Numbered from the stretch's first letter, positions 36,596-47,244 are shown. The stretch: DNA of 64,000 nt from Conus ventricosus (GCA_018398815.1 CM031600.1:46599115-46663114); one strand, 5' to 3'. A program made the numbers and translations. The notes: a model not told the origin generated them from the sequence alone.

Positions 36596-37934
36596 TCACC
36601 AGGTTTGCATTTGAGGGCAGAAGGTCATAAGCAGATCTGAGAATGAAGCTGATCCTGAGAGGGGCCATGTGCCAAAATTAATGTCATTCCAAGTGAGACT
36701 TCTTTGGAGTGCATTCTCCCACGTTGTCCATTGCCCTTGCTGGCTCTGCTGGACTGCTTTTTGGAGTCTTTTTTGGTCTTCTTTTCTCATCTCCTGAATC
36801 ATCATGTCTCTTTTGGCTTTTCCTTTGGCCTTTGACCACCATTCAGTTTTGGTCACCCCCAGTCCTTGCCTGTTGGTCTGTGTGTGTCCTGTTATTTCTC
36901 TGATCATGAGACTTTCTTTTGCAGAATTCATCGCCTCTTGAACTTTCCATTTTCTGCCTGTCTTCAGCTGGGGCTTGATTGCTTCTGCCACCTTGTCTCC
37001 TGAGTCCTTCAACATGCTTTGAAGTCTGATCTTCCCTGCTTTGTATTCCTCCAGGATGGATTTCAGTGGTAGTTTCAGCTTTGCTTGGCGACAGTACAGC
37101 GCTATGTCAGTCAGACAGGGTGGGACACCAAGCCATTTCCTTGTGAACTTGTTGATTTTGGCTTCCATTGCCTCCACTATGCTGGTGCAGATGTCGTATA
37201 TCATCAGAGGCCACAGGAGCTTTGGTATCAGCATGAACTGCAGACACCAGACCTTGTATTTGCCAGGGAGCCCACACGGGTCAATGGTCTCCAAGCCTTC
37301 TTCCGCCATCTGCTTGGTTTCTTTTGCTCTTTGTGTGTCTTTCAGCGTATCATCATACCATCTTCCAAGGCTCTTGACTGGTTCTTCTGTGACTGTTGGA
37401 ATGGCCTGGTTGGCAACACTGAAGACCACAGATTCGGCCACTTTTCCTTTCCTCAGTGAGAGACTCCGTGATTTCTTTGGCTTGAACTTCATTCTGGATG
37501 AGGCAACTATGTCGTCCAGCCTCTCCAGCACATGACGTGTCTCGTCTTCTCTGGATGAAATCACTGTAGTGTCATCCATGAAGGCCTTGAGAGGAGGCAT
37601 CTTGTATCCATCGCCAAGGTCTGTTTGTCTCGCGTTGTTTGTTGCTGCTTTCAAGATGAGTTCCATTGCCAGCACGAACAGTATTGGGGAAATTGCACAG
37701 CCCATTGCAATGCCCACTTCCAAGTTGATCCAATCTGTTGTGTACTCCTTGGTAGAGAACCGCATTGAGAAGCCATTGAAGTACTTCTTGAGCATGTCGC
37801 GGATGTTCTTTGGCACATGGTACATCTCAAGAGCCAGCTGTATCATCTCATGGGGCACAGATCCATATGCGTTTGCCAGATCAAGCCACACTACATCCAG
37901 GTCTCTCTTTTCTGTTTTTGCTCTTTGGATTGCG
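36596..37934 (-). pseudogene. HERO-like reverse transcriptase, palm and thumb
   Basis: This is 431 codons open from the Met at 37891, with the reading frame continuing from 37934. It contains LDLANAYGSVPHEMI (palm motif with the first catalytic Asp), GIAMGCAISPILFVLAMELI, AFMDDTTVISS (the D-D pair), MKFKPKKSRSLSLRKGK, VKSLGRWYDDTLKD, DPCGLPGKYKVWCLQFMLIP and a basic C-terminal part (TQTNRQGLGVTKTEWWSKAK). All catalytic Asp residues are present. Upstream it connects through a single TAG codon to the finger region, and downstream it shifts into the zinc motif. Confidence 0.82.
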
Positions 37935-37936
37935 TC

Positions 37937-38368
37937 CTAGATCATTGTGGCGTGTTCTACACAGCCAGCCACGCCTGGGATGCCACCTTTCTGGACTGAC
38001 ACATCCAAGTACTTGTTTTCCATCAGGTACTTGGTCAGCCTTGCTGCCATGACAGAGAAGAAGATTTTCCCTTCGACGTTCAGTAGTGATATTGGCCTGA
38101 ACTGGCTGATGTCACTTGAGTTTTGCTCTTTGGGGATGTACACACCATCTGCCGTCATCCACTGGCTGCTGATCTTCTGGTTTCTCCAAGCCGATCGCAG
38201 CAGCCTGTGGAGCCACTCCAGCACCTTGGGACATTTCTTGTAAAGCTGGTAAGGTATTCCGTTTGGCCCTGGTGATGATTTGGCTCTGGCTTTGTCGACC
38301 ACCTTCTTGATTTCCGCCAACGTTGGAGGCTTGCCATTGAACTGTTCCTCAGGATTGGTTGGCCACAC
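37937..38368 (-). pseudogene. HERO-like reverse transcriptase, finger region
   Basis: The frame encodes NPEEQFNGKPPTLAEIKKVV, KARAKSSPGPNGIPYQLYKK, YIPKEQNSSDISQFRPISLL and NVEGKIFFSVMAARL, then KGGIPGVAGCVEHATMI, ending at TAG where the family has Trp (a TGG to TAG change would explain it). It is directly continuous in frame with the palm region beyond that stop. Confidence 0.82.
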
Positions 38369-38602
38369 CAGACCTTGAATGTCGAGTAGTGCTTTGCTCT
38401 GTGGTCAGAGTATGTTTTCCTCAGATGCTGCTCAAGAACTCCTTTGTCCACACTTAGGGTCCCAGATTTTGGCTGCTCAGTGTTCTGGCAAACTGGAAGG
38501 GGTCTCTGAAGAAGCGCTCTTGTGTCTTCTTCTTTTTGCTCTTCCTCTTCCTCGCAGATTCCGCTTTGCTGAGGGTGCTGTGTTTTTCTTTCAGGTCTTT
38601 CC
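38369..38602 (-). pseudogene. HERO-like N-terminal linker remnant
   Basis: Two frames share it: LKEKHSTLSKAESARKRKSK then RFFRDPFQFARTL, and QPKSGTLSVDKGVLEQHLRK then TYSDHRAKHYSTF. Together they follow the basic linker between the N-terminal region and the RT of HERO-like proteins. It stops abruptly at the 56-bp repeat, showing 5' truncation. The long open frame at 38155-38886 is an accident of LINE-B sequence fused to this segment. Confidence 0.7.
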
Positions 38603-38658
38603 AACAAAGAGAATAAAACAGGACTACAAACATCACCCTGCTTAACACCCTGTGTACA
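38603..38658. repeat. 56-bp direct repeat flanking the HERO-like insertion (right copy)
   Basis: Identical to 35573-35628. It continues into LINE-B RT sequence on its right (DYIRCTQGVKQGD on the minus strand). Confidence 0.95.
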
Positions 38659-39250
38659 TCTAATGTAATCACTAAATTTTGCACCACACCGTATATTAGC
38701 TTTAACATCATCATACATAAATTTAACACATTTAAATAGTTTACCTGTTCCACAATGTTTTGCCAGTATTGACCACAGAAGCTTTCTAGAAACAGAATCA
38801 AAGGCCTTTTCGAAGTCTATAAATGCAACATATAACTTACGATTATTTGAAAACTGCTTCTGAACAGCAGCCAGTAGAGTAAACAAGTGATCGATTGTAC
38901 CATAACTCTTCTTAAAACCTGCTTGGTATTCACCAGTTATGTTTTTTAAATAATTCGATTCATTCAGATAATCTCTTGTTTATTATAGACCCATAAAGTT
39001 TACTAGCAACATCACACAAGGAGATTCCTCTATAATTATTAGGATTGTTTGCGTCACCCTTTTTAAACAGAGGTAAGATGATCGATCTGGTCCAATTCTC
39101 GGGTACATTCCTTTTTCAAAAAGAACATTAAATAATTTTACAAGAAAATCGATTGCAAAGTCCCCTAAGTTTTTAAAAGAATTCACCAACAAGTCCATCA
39201 GGCTCTGCTGCTTTACCATTTTTCAGTTTCCATATTACAAATTGTACTTC
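38659..39250 (-). pseudogene. LINE-B reverse transcriptase, N-terminal part
   Basis: The minus frames carry KLYVAFIDFEKAFDSVSRKL (catalytic motif A, FEKAFD) and CGTGKLFKCVKFMYDDVKAN. Upstream, in another frame, are DFAIDFLVKLFNVLFEKGMY and a degraded N-N-Y-R-G-I-S-L-like segment. They lead up to the break at the HERO-like insertion and then resume at 35572. Confidence 0.75.
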
Positions 39251-39319
39251 ATGCTTTGTAATTGGTCGATCAAAAATTCAGAATATTCATCATCTAATAA
39301 TGTTTCATTTTCACCAGTG

Positions 39320-39460
39320 TCTGCATCAATGCTGATAGCCTTTTCTAACACGTTTTTAAAATGGCAATACCATTGCTCCATTGTGATTCTATTCTGCTTT
39401 TCTAACACGTTTTTAAAATGGCAATACCATTGCTCCATTGTGATTCTATTCTGCTTCTGT
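39320..39460. repeat. 72-bp direct duplication inside LINE-B ORF2
   Basis: CTTTTCTAACACGTTTTTAA followed by AATGGCAATACCATTGCTCC and ATTGTGATTCTATTCTGCTT is repeated in tandem. It keeps the frame and doubles the peptide NRITMEQWYCHFKNVLEK. The offset of about 72 bp was counted by eye. Confidence 0.8.
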
Positions 39461-39645
39461 GTTCGTGTTTTAACGCTTGCTTGACACTTTTCCAAAAATC
39501 CTCTTGGTTGTCCATATTAGTGACAATTTCTTTGAACATTTTATCATTGTGTGACTTTTGCTTCTTATATAATAAATTTTTATATTCTGATCGTGATACA
39601 CAGTATAAGTGTCGGTTATTTTTGTCTAAGGTTCTCTTCCATACC

Positions 39646-40790
39646 CTAATAACATCCTGACATCTCTTTTACTTGTAAACACTCGAAATCAAACCAGTCC
39701 TTCTGTCTTTTTGTCCTGTTCACACATACTCGTTTTTCCATACATTTACCAGTTTCTTTAACAGTATTGATAAAAAAATCAAGAGCATCATTTACATTAA
39801 TATCTATCAAATTAACAGCATGCAAAAACTTTAATTTCATTTCATCCGAGTGCATCATATTAACGAAGTCCGTGGCGCAATTATTATTCCAAACAAATTT
39901 ATTTATATACTCTTTCGTTTCTTGCTTTATATTTTCACAATCATTAGAACCAGATGCACTCACATGAAATTCAAGATTCATGTGGTCTGATTCCATCCGT
40001 TCTTTTACATGAAGGCTACAAGAAGATTGTATGAAATCAAAAAGGTCAGAAGAAGCATCAAAATAATCGTTCACACTACTACCAGATTCACTGACATAAG
40101 TAAAACAGAAATTGTCATCACCAGGACATACACCGTTTAAAATATACAAATCTAGCGCGTTACACATGTTTAGTAAACTTTTGCCATAAGCATTTAACAC
40201 TGTATCTTCAGAGTGACGTCTCATTTCAACAATACCAGACTTATCAAACCATGAAAATGTTTTTGTTGTTCATCAAGTTGCGGTGAAACATCGGCCGTTC
40301 GGCCGTTAAAATCACCACACATCAATATTGACATTTTGTCTTTGTAATACAAATTATCTATTAAACAATCCTCCAGTTGATTGATAACATTATCGACATT
40401 AAACACAGAATAGTATGGAGACTTTCCTGGGGGAACATACGAACATACATATAGAATATCATTCGTCAAATGAAACAATTTTTTATCAATAACAAACAAC
40501 AAGACATTATCACACTCAGTACTCATTTTTGACACATATTTCATGAGATTATTTCTTATCAGACATATCACTCCCCCCGATCTTCTTCCACGCTGAGTGA
40601 ATTTAACTGCAGGCTTAACAAACATGTTATGATCAGAAAACATGGAACACTGAAAATTGTCAACAAAGTTTCAACAAGACAAATGAAATCAAAGGAAGAA
40701 ACATATTCAATAACATCAGGATCAGACAGTTTAGAGAGTAAACCACAAATATTCCAATGTAGAAAAGAATAGGTTCTTGTGTTGCTAACA
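39646..40790 (-). pseudogene. LINE-B apurinic-like endonuclease
   Basis: Three frames in order: YSFLHWNICGLLSKLSDPDV plus FDFICLVETLL (the opening N and catalytic E), RRSGGVICLIRNNLMKYV plus VCSYVPPGKSPYYSVFNVDN plus ILMCGDFNGRTAD (the G-D-F-N motif), and ALDLYILNGVCPGDDNFCFT plus SDHMNLEF (S-D-H motif). All the landmarks of a LINE endonuclease are there but are split by short shifts. Confidence 0.78.
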
Positions 40791-41159
40791 TTCTCCGATA
40801 CAGAATGACAACCATTAATCACCAGAGAAGGCTTCTGTGCTTTCAGAACACTGACACTGTCACACATTTCTTGATTTTCGTGCACGCATCCAGACACGCT
40901 TTTCACGCTTTCAGGAAACACACAAGGGTGCATGCGTACGACTGTCTTCGCTGTAAACAAACTCCCTCTCCCTATCTGAACACGGACTCGCAATGTCAGA
41001 TTTTCTATTTTGAATTCCCCGTGCCGTGTTCGCCTGCACATTGGACCATCCCCTTGAAACCGGTGTCTTTCCAAAATGCTGCCCACTTGTATTTACACCT
41101 AACCTACTAACACAAAAACTATCTAACTCATCAAGAACATTTGTTTTACTAGGCCGGCC

Positions 41160-41718
41160 GTATTCCTATGGTACCTCCACGACGCTTGTGTCATCACCAG
41201 ACAAGAAGAATTTCTTCCCTTCGATGACCAGGTGGTCGTAGATCATGGTGGCCCTCTTTCTCTGATCCTTGGCAGCTCTCAGATGAGGTGACAACTTTTT
41301 TCTAATTGATCAAACTCGCTGAGATTAGTCCTCTGCCACAAACAGATTATTCCCTTTCAGTTTCCACTTCGCCTTCAAGATCTTAACATTTTCTTTATAG
41401 AATGTACATCTGGCTATCACTGGAGAGTCCCGTTTAGCGTTCACACGATGAACTCGGCCAAAGGAGAAGTCATCAGTCAGATCCATCTTGTCAGTCAGCA
41501 TGTCCCTCAGAGGTTCTCACAATGCTCAGGCTTCTCCTTTTCAGCTCTGGGAATTCCATGCACAACAATGTTATTTTCTCTTGATCGGCACTCTAAATCG
41601 TCCGTTTTTCTTTCTAAAGCTTTCAGTTGTTCCTGCATGCACTTATTCAGTTGGTCGAGTTCATAATTTGACTGTCTTAAAATTTATACTTCTTCAGTAA
41701 GAACCTGAACTTGATTTT
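41160..41718 (-). pseudogene. LINE-B ORF1, coiled coil and L1-type RRM region
   Basis: After a one-base shift at about 41725 the frame continues LSRLKNQVQVLTEEV, then LNKCMQEQLKALERKTDDLE (heptad-like) and CRSRENNIVVHGIPR. The R-E-N-N-(I/L)-V-(V/I)-H-G-I-P motif opens the RRM of L1-type ORF1 proteins. Further on are GRVHRVNAKRDSPVIARCTF and KENVKILKAKWKLKGNNLFV, then LSPHLRAAKDQRKRA. ORF1 proteins trimerise and coat LINE RNA. Stops and shifts make this copy non-functional. Confidence 0.7.
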
Positions 41719-42054
41719 TTAGACGAGAAAGATTCTTTTTATCTCCCCGAGGTCTTCTTGAACCTTGTCAAATTTACCCTGCATGTTGTCAAACTTCGTG
41801 CTCAAGCCGGTCAACATGGTCATGACGTCTGTCAAGGTAACTTCTGACCCCATCTTACTCTCCTCATGCCTGATTGACTGTCCACTGTCCTCCTGACCTG
41901 CGACGCCTTTGTCCAGACTCACCCTCGAGCTGCTGCTCGTCAGTCGGGACTGCTTTGCACTGGCAGACTTAGGAGGGCCAGGGTTAAGTTCAATGTCACC
42001 GCACTGCATGAGAATACTGCTCCAGAAAAACACAATGAGGGTCAGTACAACCAC
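41719..42054 (-). CDS. LINE-B ORF1 N-terminus with 2A-like ribosome-skipping motif
   Basis: This is a 111-codon frame from Met at 42054. Residues 1-16 are hydrophobic (MVVLTLIVFFWSSILM), and residues 18-27 are CGDIELNPGP, matching the D-x-E-x-N-P-G-P consensus of 2A peptides. The bases are at about 41974-42003. After it come a Ser/Lys-rich stretch and the start of a coiled coil (TMLTGLSTKFDNMQGKFDKV). 2A-like motifs at the N-terminus of ORF1 are known in APE-type LINEs of several invertebrates. In some the short leader with 2A can also act as a signal sequence, which the hydrophobic start would suit. The frame breaks after GEIKRIFLV. Confidence 0.78.
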   Translation of the reverse strand: MVVLTLIVFFWSSILMQCGDIELNPGPPKSASAKQSRLTSSSSRVSLDKGVAGQEDSGQSIRHEESKMGSEVTLTDVMTMLTGLSTKFDNMQGKFDKVQEDLGEIKRIFLV

Positions 42055-42300
42055 GACACCGTCTAGCCGAGATCTCGCCCTTCATGTCCGACATCTCAAT
42101 TCTTCCTTCTTCTTGGCCCGACGACACATGAAATTAAAAAATACAGTCATGAAACATCCACATGTTGACCGGAACACGAGCGGTACTGCAGGCATGGTCC
42201 AACACAGGTACGATGACCAACTGTCAACCCTCAGAGTGACCAACAACAGTCGTACTGTGCAAAAGTAGCGGACCGATGTCTAACACGTCATGCACAGAAG

Positions 42301-42345
42301 AGTACACGTACACTCCCCCCCTCCCCCCCACCTGAGGGGAGAGAG

Positions 42346-42403
<58 letters not shown>

Positions 42404-43260
42404 CAACAAAAATGATTAAAAACAGAACAATTATGCATTCAGTGAAAACGTGTAAGCTTCATGTCGATAAATCGCAAAAATCATCCATGTCCTACCGATG
42501 AGTCCAAATCTGTGGATGAGAGACTTCTAGGCAGGCGATACGAATGGCTGTGTTTTCAAGATAAGCCACGATAGTCTGTACACGGTGTTTGTGAAGGAAT
42601 GGTTTTATGAATCTAACTACCTGTATTTCAGTCCCGTTTTCTTCAGCTCCCTCCTTCCCCTCCCCTTCCCTTTTTCCACTTGGCTTCTTTTTTTTTTTTT
42701 TCAAATCTTTGCCAAGTTACTGTTGTAATGACGGAGGCATTGTTAGTCTGCACTTGTTTCCCTCCACTACTTAGAGCCTATTTCTTCAATGAATCACAGA
42801 AAGACAGAGACTATGACAGTCACCTCACAGCGCTGCGAGCGTCTCTTGGGTGGTTGGACGGGTAGGTGGCTGATAAGGGTGGGGGGGCCGGGGGGGTGTT
42901 AAAATGTAAGCATCCCTATTAATTTGAGGAAAAACACTTTCCGTTCAGGCATGCTGAGAACAACATGTCCTAAATACGTTTTCAGGAATTCTTATCAGTA
43001 CAACATGACTTATCCTACTTTGTGTGGACAACATCAGTCCCACCTCCACTTCCTCACCCTGCCTCCCCCCCCCCCCCCCCCCCATCCACACCATTGCAGC
43101 TCAAATGTATGCGCACGCGCATGCAGGCGCGGAAAACAAACAAAAAACTGACGCGCACTAACAGGGTGGAAATCTCTCAAAGTTATGCTGATCTGGTCGA
43201 AACAGACCAGTGACCATTTCCTCTCCTTCAAACGCCACAAACACACAGTGAGACACTGAT
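42301..43260. other. Spacer with GA array and C-run
   Basis: (GA)n lies at 42336-42400, a T-run at about 42689-42702, G-rich sequence at 42878-42898, and a C-run at 43068-43084. No gene is visible. Confidence 0.5.
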
Positions 43261-43316
43261 AAAGAAGAAGAAGAAGAAGAAGAAGAAGAAGAAGAAGAGA
43301 TGCAAAGCATATAAAC

Positions 43317-45031
43317 GTACTCCCAGTTTATCCTGAATACGTGTGAGATATTCCATAAAGAGGAAAAACCGTCTTGGACTGAAGTAACCGTTAGTAATGA
43401 CTATCCTGGTAAACATCGGCCATCGTCTGTGACCTATAATGAACATACTTACAAATGTTCAGAAAGATCGGCCAAGAACTTTCTGAGATTTTCCATAAAG
43501 AAGAAAACCATTATGGGCCGTTAGTAATGGCTATAACGGTAAACTTAAACATCGGGCATCATTCGTGACCCATAATGAACATATCTACAAATTTTCGGAA
43601 AGATCGGCCAAGTGCTTTCTGAGATATTCTATTAAAAAAAAGAAAAACGGTTACAGGCCATTACAGCCGTTACTAACGGCTATAACGGTAAACTAAAACA
43701 TCGGGCAATTTTCGTGACCCATAATGAACATACCTACAAATTGTCAGAAAGATCGGCCAAGTGCTTTCTGAGATATTCCATAAAGGAGAAAAACCGTTAC
43801 AGGCCGTTACAGCCGTTAGTAACGGCTATAACGGTAAACTAAAATATCAGGCATTATTCGTGACCCATAATGAATATGCCTACAAATTTTCAGAAAGATC
43901 GGCCAAGTACTTTTTGAGATATTCTTTAAAGAAGAAAAACCGTTACAGCCGTTAGTAACGGCTGTAACGGTAAACTAAAACATCGGGCATCATCCGTGAC
44001 CGATAATGAACACACCAGCTAATTTTCACAAAGATCGGCCAAGTACTTTCTGAGATATTCCATAAAGAAGAAAAACCGTTACAGGCCGTTACAGCCGTTA
44101 GTAACGGTAAACTAAAACATGGGGCATCATCCTGACCCATAATGAACATACCTACACATTTTCAGAAAGATCGGCCAAGTACTTTTTGAGACATTCCATA
44201 AAGAAGAAAAACCGTTACAGGCTGTTACAGCCGTTTAACAGCTATAACGAGGTAAACCAAACCATCGGGCATCATCCGAGACCCATAATGAACATACCTG
44301 CTAATTTTCACAAAGATCAGCCAAGTATTTTCTGAGATATTCCATGGAGAAGAAAAAGCGTTACAGGCCGTTACAGCCGTTAGTAACGGCTGTAACGGTA
44401 AACTAAAACATCGGGCATCATCCTTGACCCATAATGAACATATTTACAAATTTGCAGAAAGATCGGCCAAATGCTTTCTGAGATATTCAATAAAGAAGAA
44501 AAACCGTTACAGGCCATTACAGCCGTTAGTAACGGCTGTAACGGTAAACTAAAGCATCACACATTATTCGTGACCCATAATGAACATACCTACAAATTTT
44601 CAGAAAGATCGGCCAAGTACTTTTTGAATTATTCTATAAAGAAGAAAAACAGTTACAGGCTGTTACAGCCGTTAGTAACAGCTGTAACGGGGTAAACTAA
44701 AACTTCGGGCATCATCCGAGACCCATAATGAACATACCTGCTAATTTTCACAAAAATCAGCCAAGTACTTTCTGAGATATTCCATGGAGAAGAAAAAGCG
44801 TTACTGGCCGTTACAGCCGTTAGTAACGGCTTTAACGGTAAACTAAAACATCGGGCATCCTCCTTGATCCATAATGAACATACCTTTAAATTTTCAGAAA
44901 GATCGGCCCAGTAGTTTTGTCTGGAGCGAGTGGAACACATTTTTGACCACAACACACACACACACACACACACACAGCATTTCTTCGTTCCCATTCTAAA
45001 GTACTCCCTGTTCTATAAGAACTGGGAGTAC
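43317..45031 (-). mobile_element. Pearl/HINE-like repeat element, copy 1 (inverted)
   Basis: It starts GTACTCCCAG (43317-43326) and ends CTGGGAGTAC (45022-45031). Inside are about ten copies of a ~145-bp unit (landmark CCCATAATGAACATACCTAC and AGAAAGATCGGCCAAGTACT), each with a near-perfect palindrome of the type CCGTTACAGCCGTTAGTAAC-GGCTGTAACGG. The right end has a CA microsatellite, GAGCGAGTGGAACACAT and an AAGTACTCCCTGTTCTATAA hairpin. Organisation (short terminal inverted repeats, internal tandem core, microsatellite) recalls pearl elements of oysters and Helentron-derived HINEs; this class is inferred. Confidence 0.65.
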
Positions 45032-45138
45032 AAAAAGAAGAAGAGAAGAAAATAAACCTCCAAAGCCGGATCGCAACCAACATAATTCTTATCCATGGTG
45101 CGATCTTGGAAGTGGAGGTGCTGTTTTGTGCTATTTTT

Positions 45139-45192
45139 GTACTCCCAGTTCTTAAAGAACAAGGAGTACTTTAGAATGGGAACGAAGAAATG

Positions 45193-45249
<57 letters not shown>

Positions 45250-46183
45250 GTGTGTGTGTGTGTGTGTGTGTGTGGTCAAAATGTGTTCCACTCGCTCCAG
45301 ACAAAACTACAGGGCCGATCTTTCTGAAAATTTGTAGGTATATTCACTATGGGTCATGGATGATGCCGATGTTTTAGTTTACCGTTACAGCCGTTACGGC
45401 CTGTAACGGCCTGTAACAGTCTTTCTTCTCCATGGAATATATCAGAAAGTACATGGCCGATCTTTGTGAAAAATAGCAGGAATGTTCATTTTGGGTCACG
45501 GATGATGCCCGATGTTTTAGTTTATCCTGTTATAGCTGTTACTAACGGCTGTAACAGCCTGTAACGGCTTTTCTTCTTTATAGAATATCTCAAAAAGTAC
45601 TTGGCGATCTTTCTGAAAATTCGTAGGTATATTCACTATGGGTCATGGATGATTTCCGATGTTTAGTTTACCGTTACAGCCGTTACTAACGGCTGTAACG
45701 GCCTGTAATTCTTTTTCTTCTTTATGGAATATCTCAGAAAGTACTTGGCCGATCTTTGTGAAAATTAGCAGGTATGTTCATTATGGGTCACGGATGATGC
45801 ACGATGTTTTAGTTTACCGTTATAGCCGTTACTAACGGCTGTAACGACCTATAACGTTTTTCTTCTTTATGGAATATCTCAGAAAATACGTGGCCGATAT
45901 TTCTGGAAATTTGTAGGTTTGTTATTATGGGTCACGGATGATGCCCGATGTTCAAGTGTACCGTTATAGCCATTACTAACGGCCCACAATGGTTTTCTTC
46001 TTTATGGAAAATCTTAGAAAGTTCTTGGCCGATCTTTCTGAACATTTGTAAGTATGTTCATTATAGGTCACAGACGATGGCCGATGTTTACCAGAATAGC
46101 CATTACTAACGGTTACACCAGTCCAAGACGATTTTTCCTCTTTATAGAATATCTCACACGTATTCAGGATAGACTGGGAGTAC
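45139..46183 (+). mobile_element. Pearl/HINE-like repeat element, copy 2
   Basis: It is in direct orientation. GTACTCCCAG lies at 45139-45148, then a hairpin (AGTTCTTAAAGAAC-AAGGAGTAC), (GT)n at 45195-45275, ATGTGTTCCACTCGCTCCAG, about five ~145-bp units, then ACACGTATTCAGGAT and CTGGGAGTAC at 46174-46183. It is followed by GTTTATATGCTTTGCATCTT, which also follows copy 3 and, inverted, precedes copy 1. Confidence 0.65.
45195..45275. repeat. GT microsatellite in pearl-like copy 2
   Basis: (GT)n with one TTG break. The corresponding position in copy 1 carries (CA)n and in copy 3 a shorter GT run, so the microsatellite belongs to the element. Confidence 0.92.
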
Positions 46184-46231
46184 GTTTATATGCTTTGCAT
46201 CTTGTTTCTTTCTTTTTCCCCCTTTTTTGTT

Positions 46232-47244
46232 GTACTCCCAGTTCTTATAGAACAGGGAGTACTTTAGAATGGGAACGAAGAAATGCTGTCTGTGTGTCTG
46301 TGTGTGTGTGTGTGTGTGTGTCCGTGGTCAAAATGTGTTCCACTCGCTCCAGACAAAACTACTGGGCCGATCTTTCTGAAAATTTATAGGTATCTTCATT
46401 ATGGGTCACGAATAATGCCCGATGTTTTAGTTTACCGTTAGAGCCGTTACTAACGGCTGTAACGGCCTGTGACGGTTTTTATTCTTTATGGAATATCTCA
46501 GAAAGTACATGGCCGATCTTTGTGAAAATTAGTAGGTTTGTTCATTATGGGTCACGGATGATGCCCATGTTTTAGTTTACCGTTATAGCCGTTACTAACG
46601 GCTATAACGGCTCATAATGGTTTTTCTTCTCTATGGAATATCTCAGAAAGTACGTGGCCGAACTTTCTGAAAATTTGTAGGTATGTCCATTATGTGCGAC
46701 GGATGATGCCCGGCGTTTTAGTTTACCGTTGTAGCCGTTACTGACGGCTGTAATGGCCCATAATGTTTTTTGTTTTTTTCAAAAATGGGATGTCTCAGAA
46801 AGTACTTGGCCGATCTTTCTGAAAATTTGTAGGTATGTTCATGATGGGTCACGGATCATGCCCGACGTTTAATTTACCGTTATGGCCGTTAGTAACGGCT
46901 ATAACGACCCATACCAGTTTTTGTTTTGTATGGAATATCTCAGAAAGTACGTGGCCGATCTTTCTGAAAATTTGTAGGTATGTTCATTATGGGTCACAGG
47001 GATGCCCGATGTTTAAGTTTGCCATTATAGCCTTTACTAATGGCCCATAATGGTTTTCTTCTTGATGGAAAATCTCAGACAGTTCTTGGCCGATCTTTCT
47101 GAACATTTGTAAGTATGTTCATTATAGGTCACAGATGATGGCCGATGTTTACCAGAATGGCCATTACTAACGGTTACACCAGCCCAAGACGGTTTTTCCT
47201 CTTTATGGAATATATCACGCGTATTCAGGATAAACTGGGAGTAC
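46232..47244 (+). mobile_element. Pearl/HINE-like repeat element, copy 3
   Basis: Same layout as copy 2. GTACTCCCAG (46232-46241) is followed by a hairpin, a short GT array, ATGTGTTCCACTCGCTCCAG, about five ~145-bp units and CTGGGAGTAC at 47235-47244. It is then followed by GTTTATACGCTTTGCATCTT. Copies 2 and 3 are separated by only 48 bp. Confidence 0.65.

Larger units (their letters stand above)
35629..38602 (-). mobile_element. HERO-clade-like LINE (restriction-like endonuclease type), 5' truncated
   Basis: A 2,974-bp insertion lies between perfect 56-bp repeats. On the minus strand one polyprotein can be followed. N-terminal RFFRDPFQFARTL and LEQHLRKTYSDHR segments lead to RT fingers (ARAKSSPGPNGIPYQLYKKC, FRPISLLNVEGKIFFSVMAA, QKGGIPGVAGCVEHA), then DLANAYGSVPH, the active site AFMDDTTV, KSLGRWYDDTLKDT, LPGKYKVWCLQFMLIPKLLW and KWLGVPPCLTDIALY. 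These are followed by a CPLC-H-C zinc motif and a PD-(D/E)xK endonuclease. These phrases, especially S-L-G-R-W-Y-D and FMDD, are those I associate with HERO elements. The 5' end is cut off at 38602. One TAG (37935-37937) and about three single-base shifts interrupt the frame. Similarity is otherwise strong, so the insertion is fairly young. Confidence 0.85.
34165..42300 (-). mobile_element. APE-type LINE with 2A-like ORF1 (LINE-B), split by a HERO-like insertion
   Basis: Read on the minus strand: 5' region about 42300-42055; ORF1 (42054 to about 41160) with an N-terminal 2A-like motif, coiled coil and L1-ORF1-like RRM segment; ORF2 endonuclease (about 40790-39960); RT (39250-38603, then 35628-35045); C-terminal cysteine motif CPLC-x(8)-H-x4-C within 34301-34885. 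The 3' end is AATAAATTTTCGTTATC with a (GTTATC)n tail (34163-34190) merging into (GA)n. The RT is cut after SPVLFSL by the inserted element at 35629-38602. Frame breaks are frequent, and the RT active site reads FADY instead of FADD. The clade is not assigned; the ORF1 resembles the L1 type. Confidence 0.85.

Noticed and set aside
37041..37535. Plus-strand frames across 36.3-38.1 kb
   Set aside because: They are antisense to the HERO-like reverse transcriptase and have no independent similarity.
38155..38886. A single 243-codon protein spanning the junction
   Set aside because: It fuses LINE-B RT sequence with the truncated HERO-like linker across the insertion border, so it is not a real protein.
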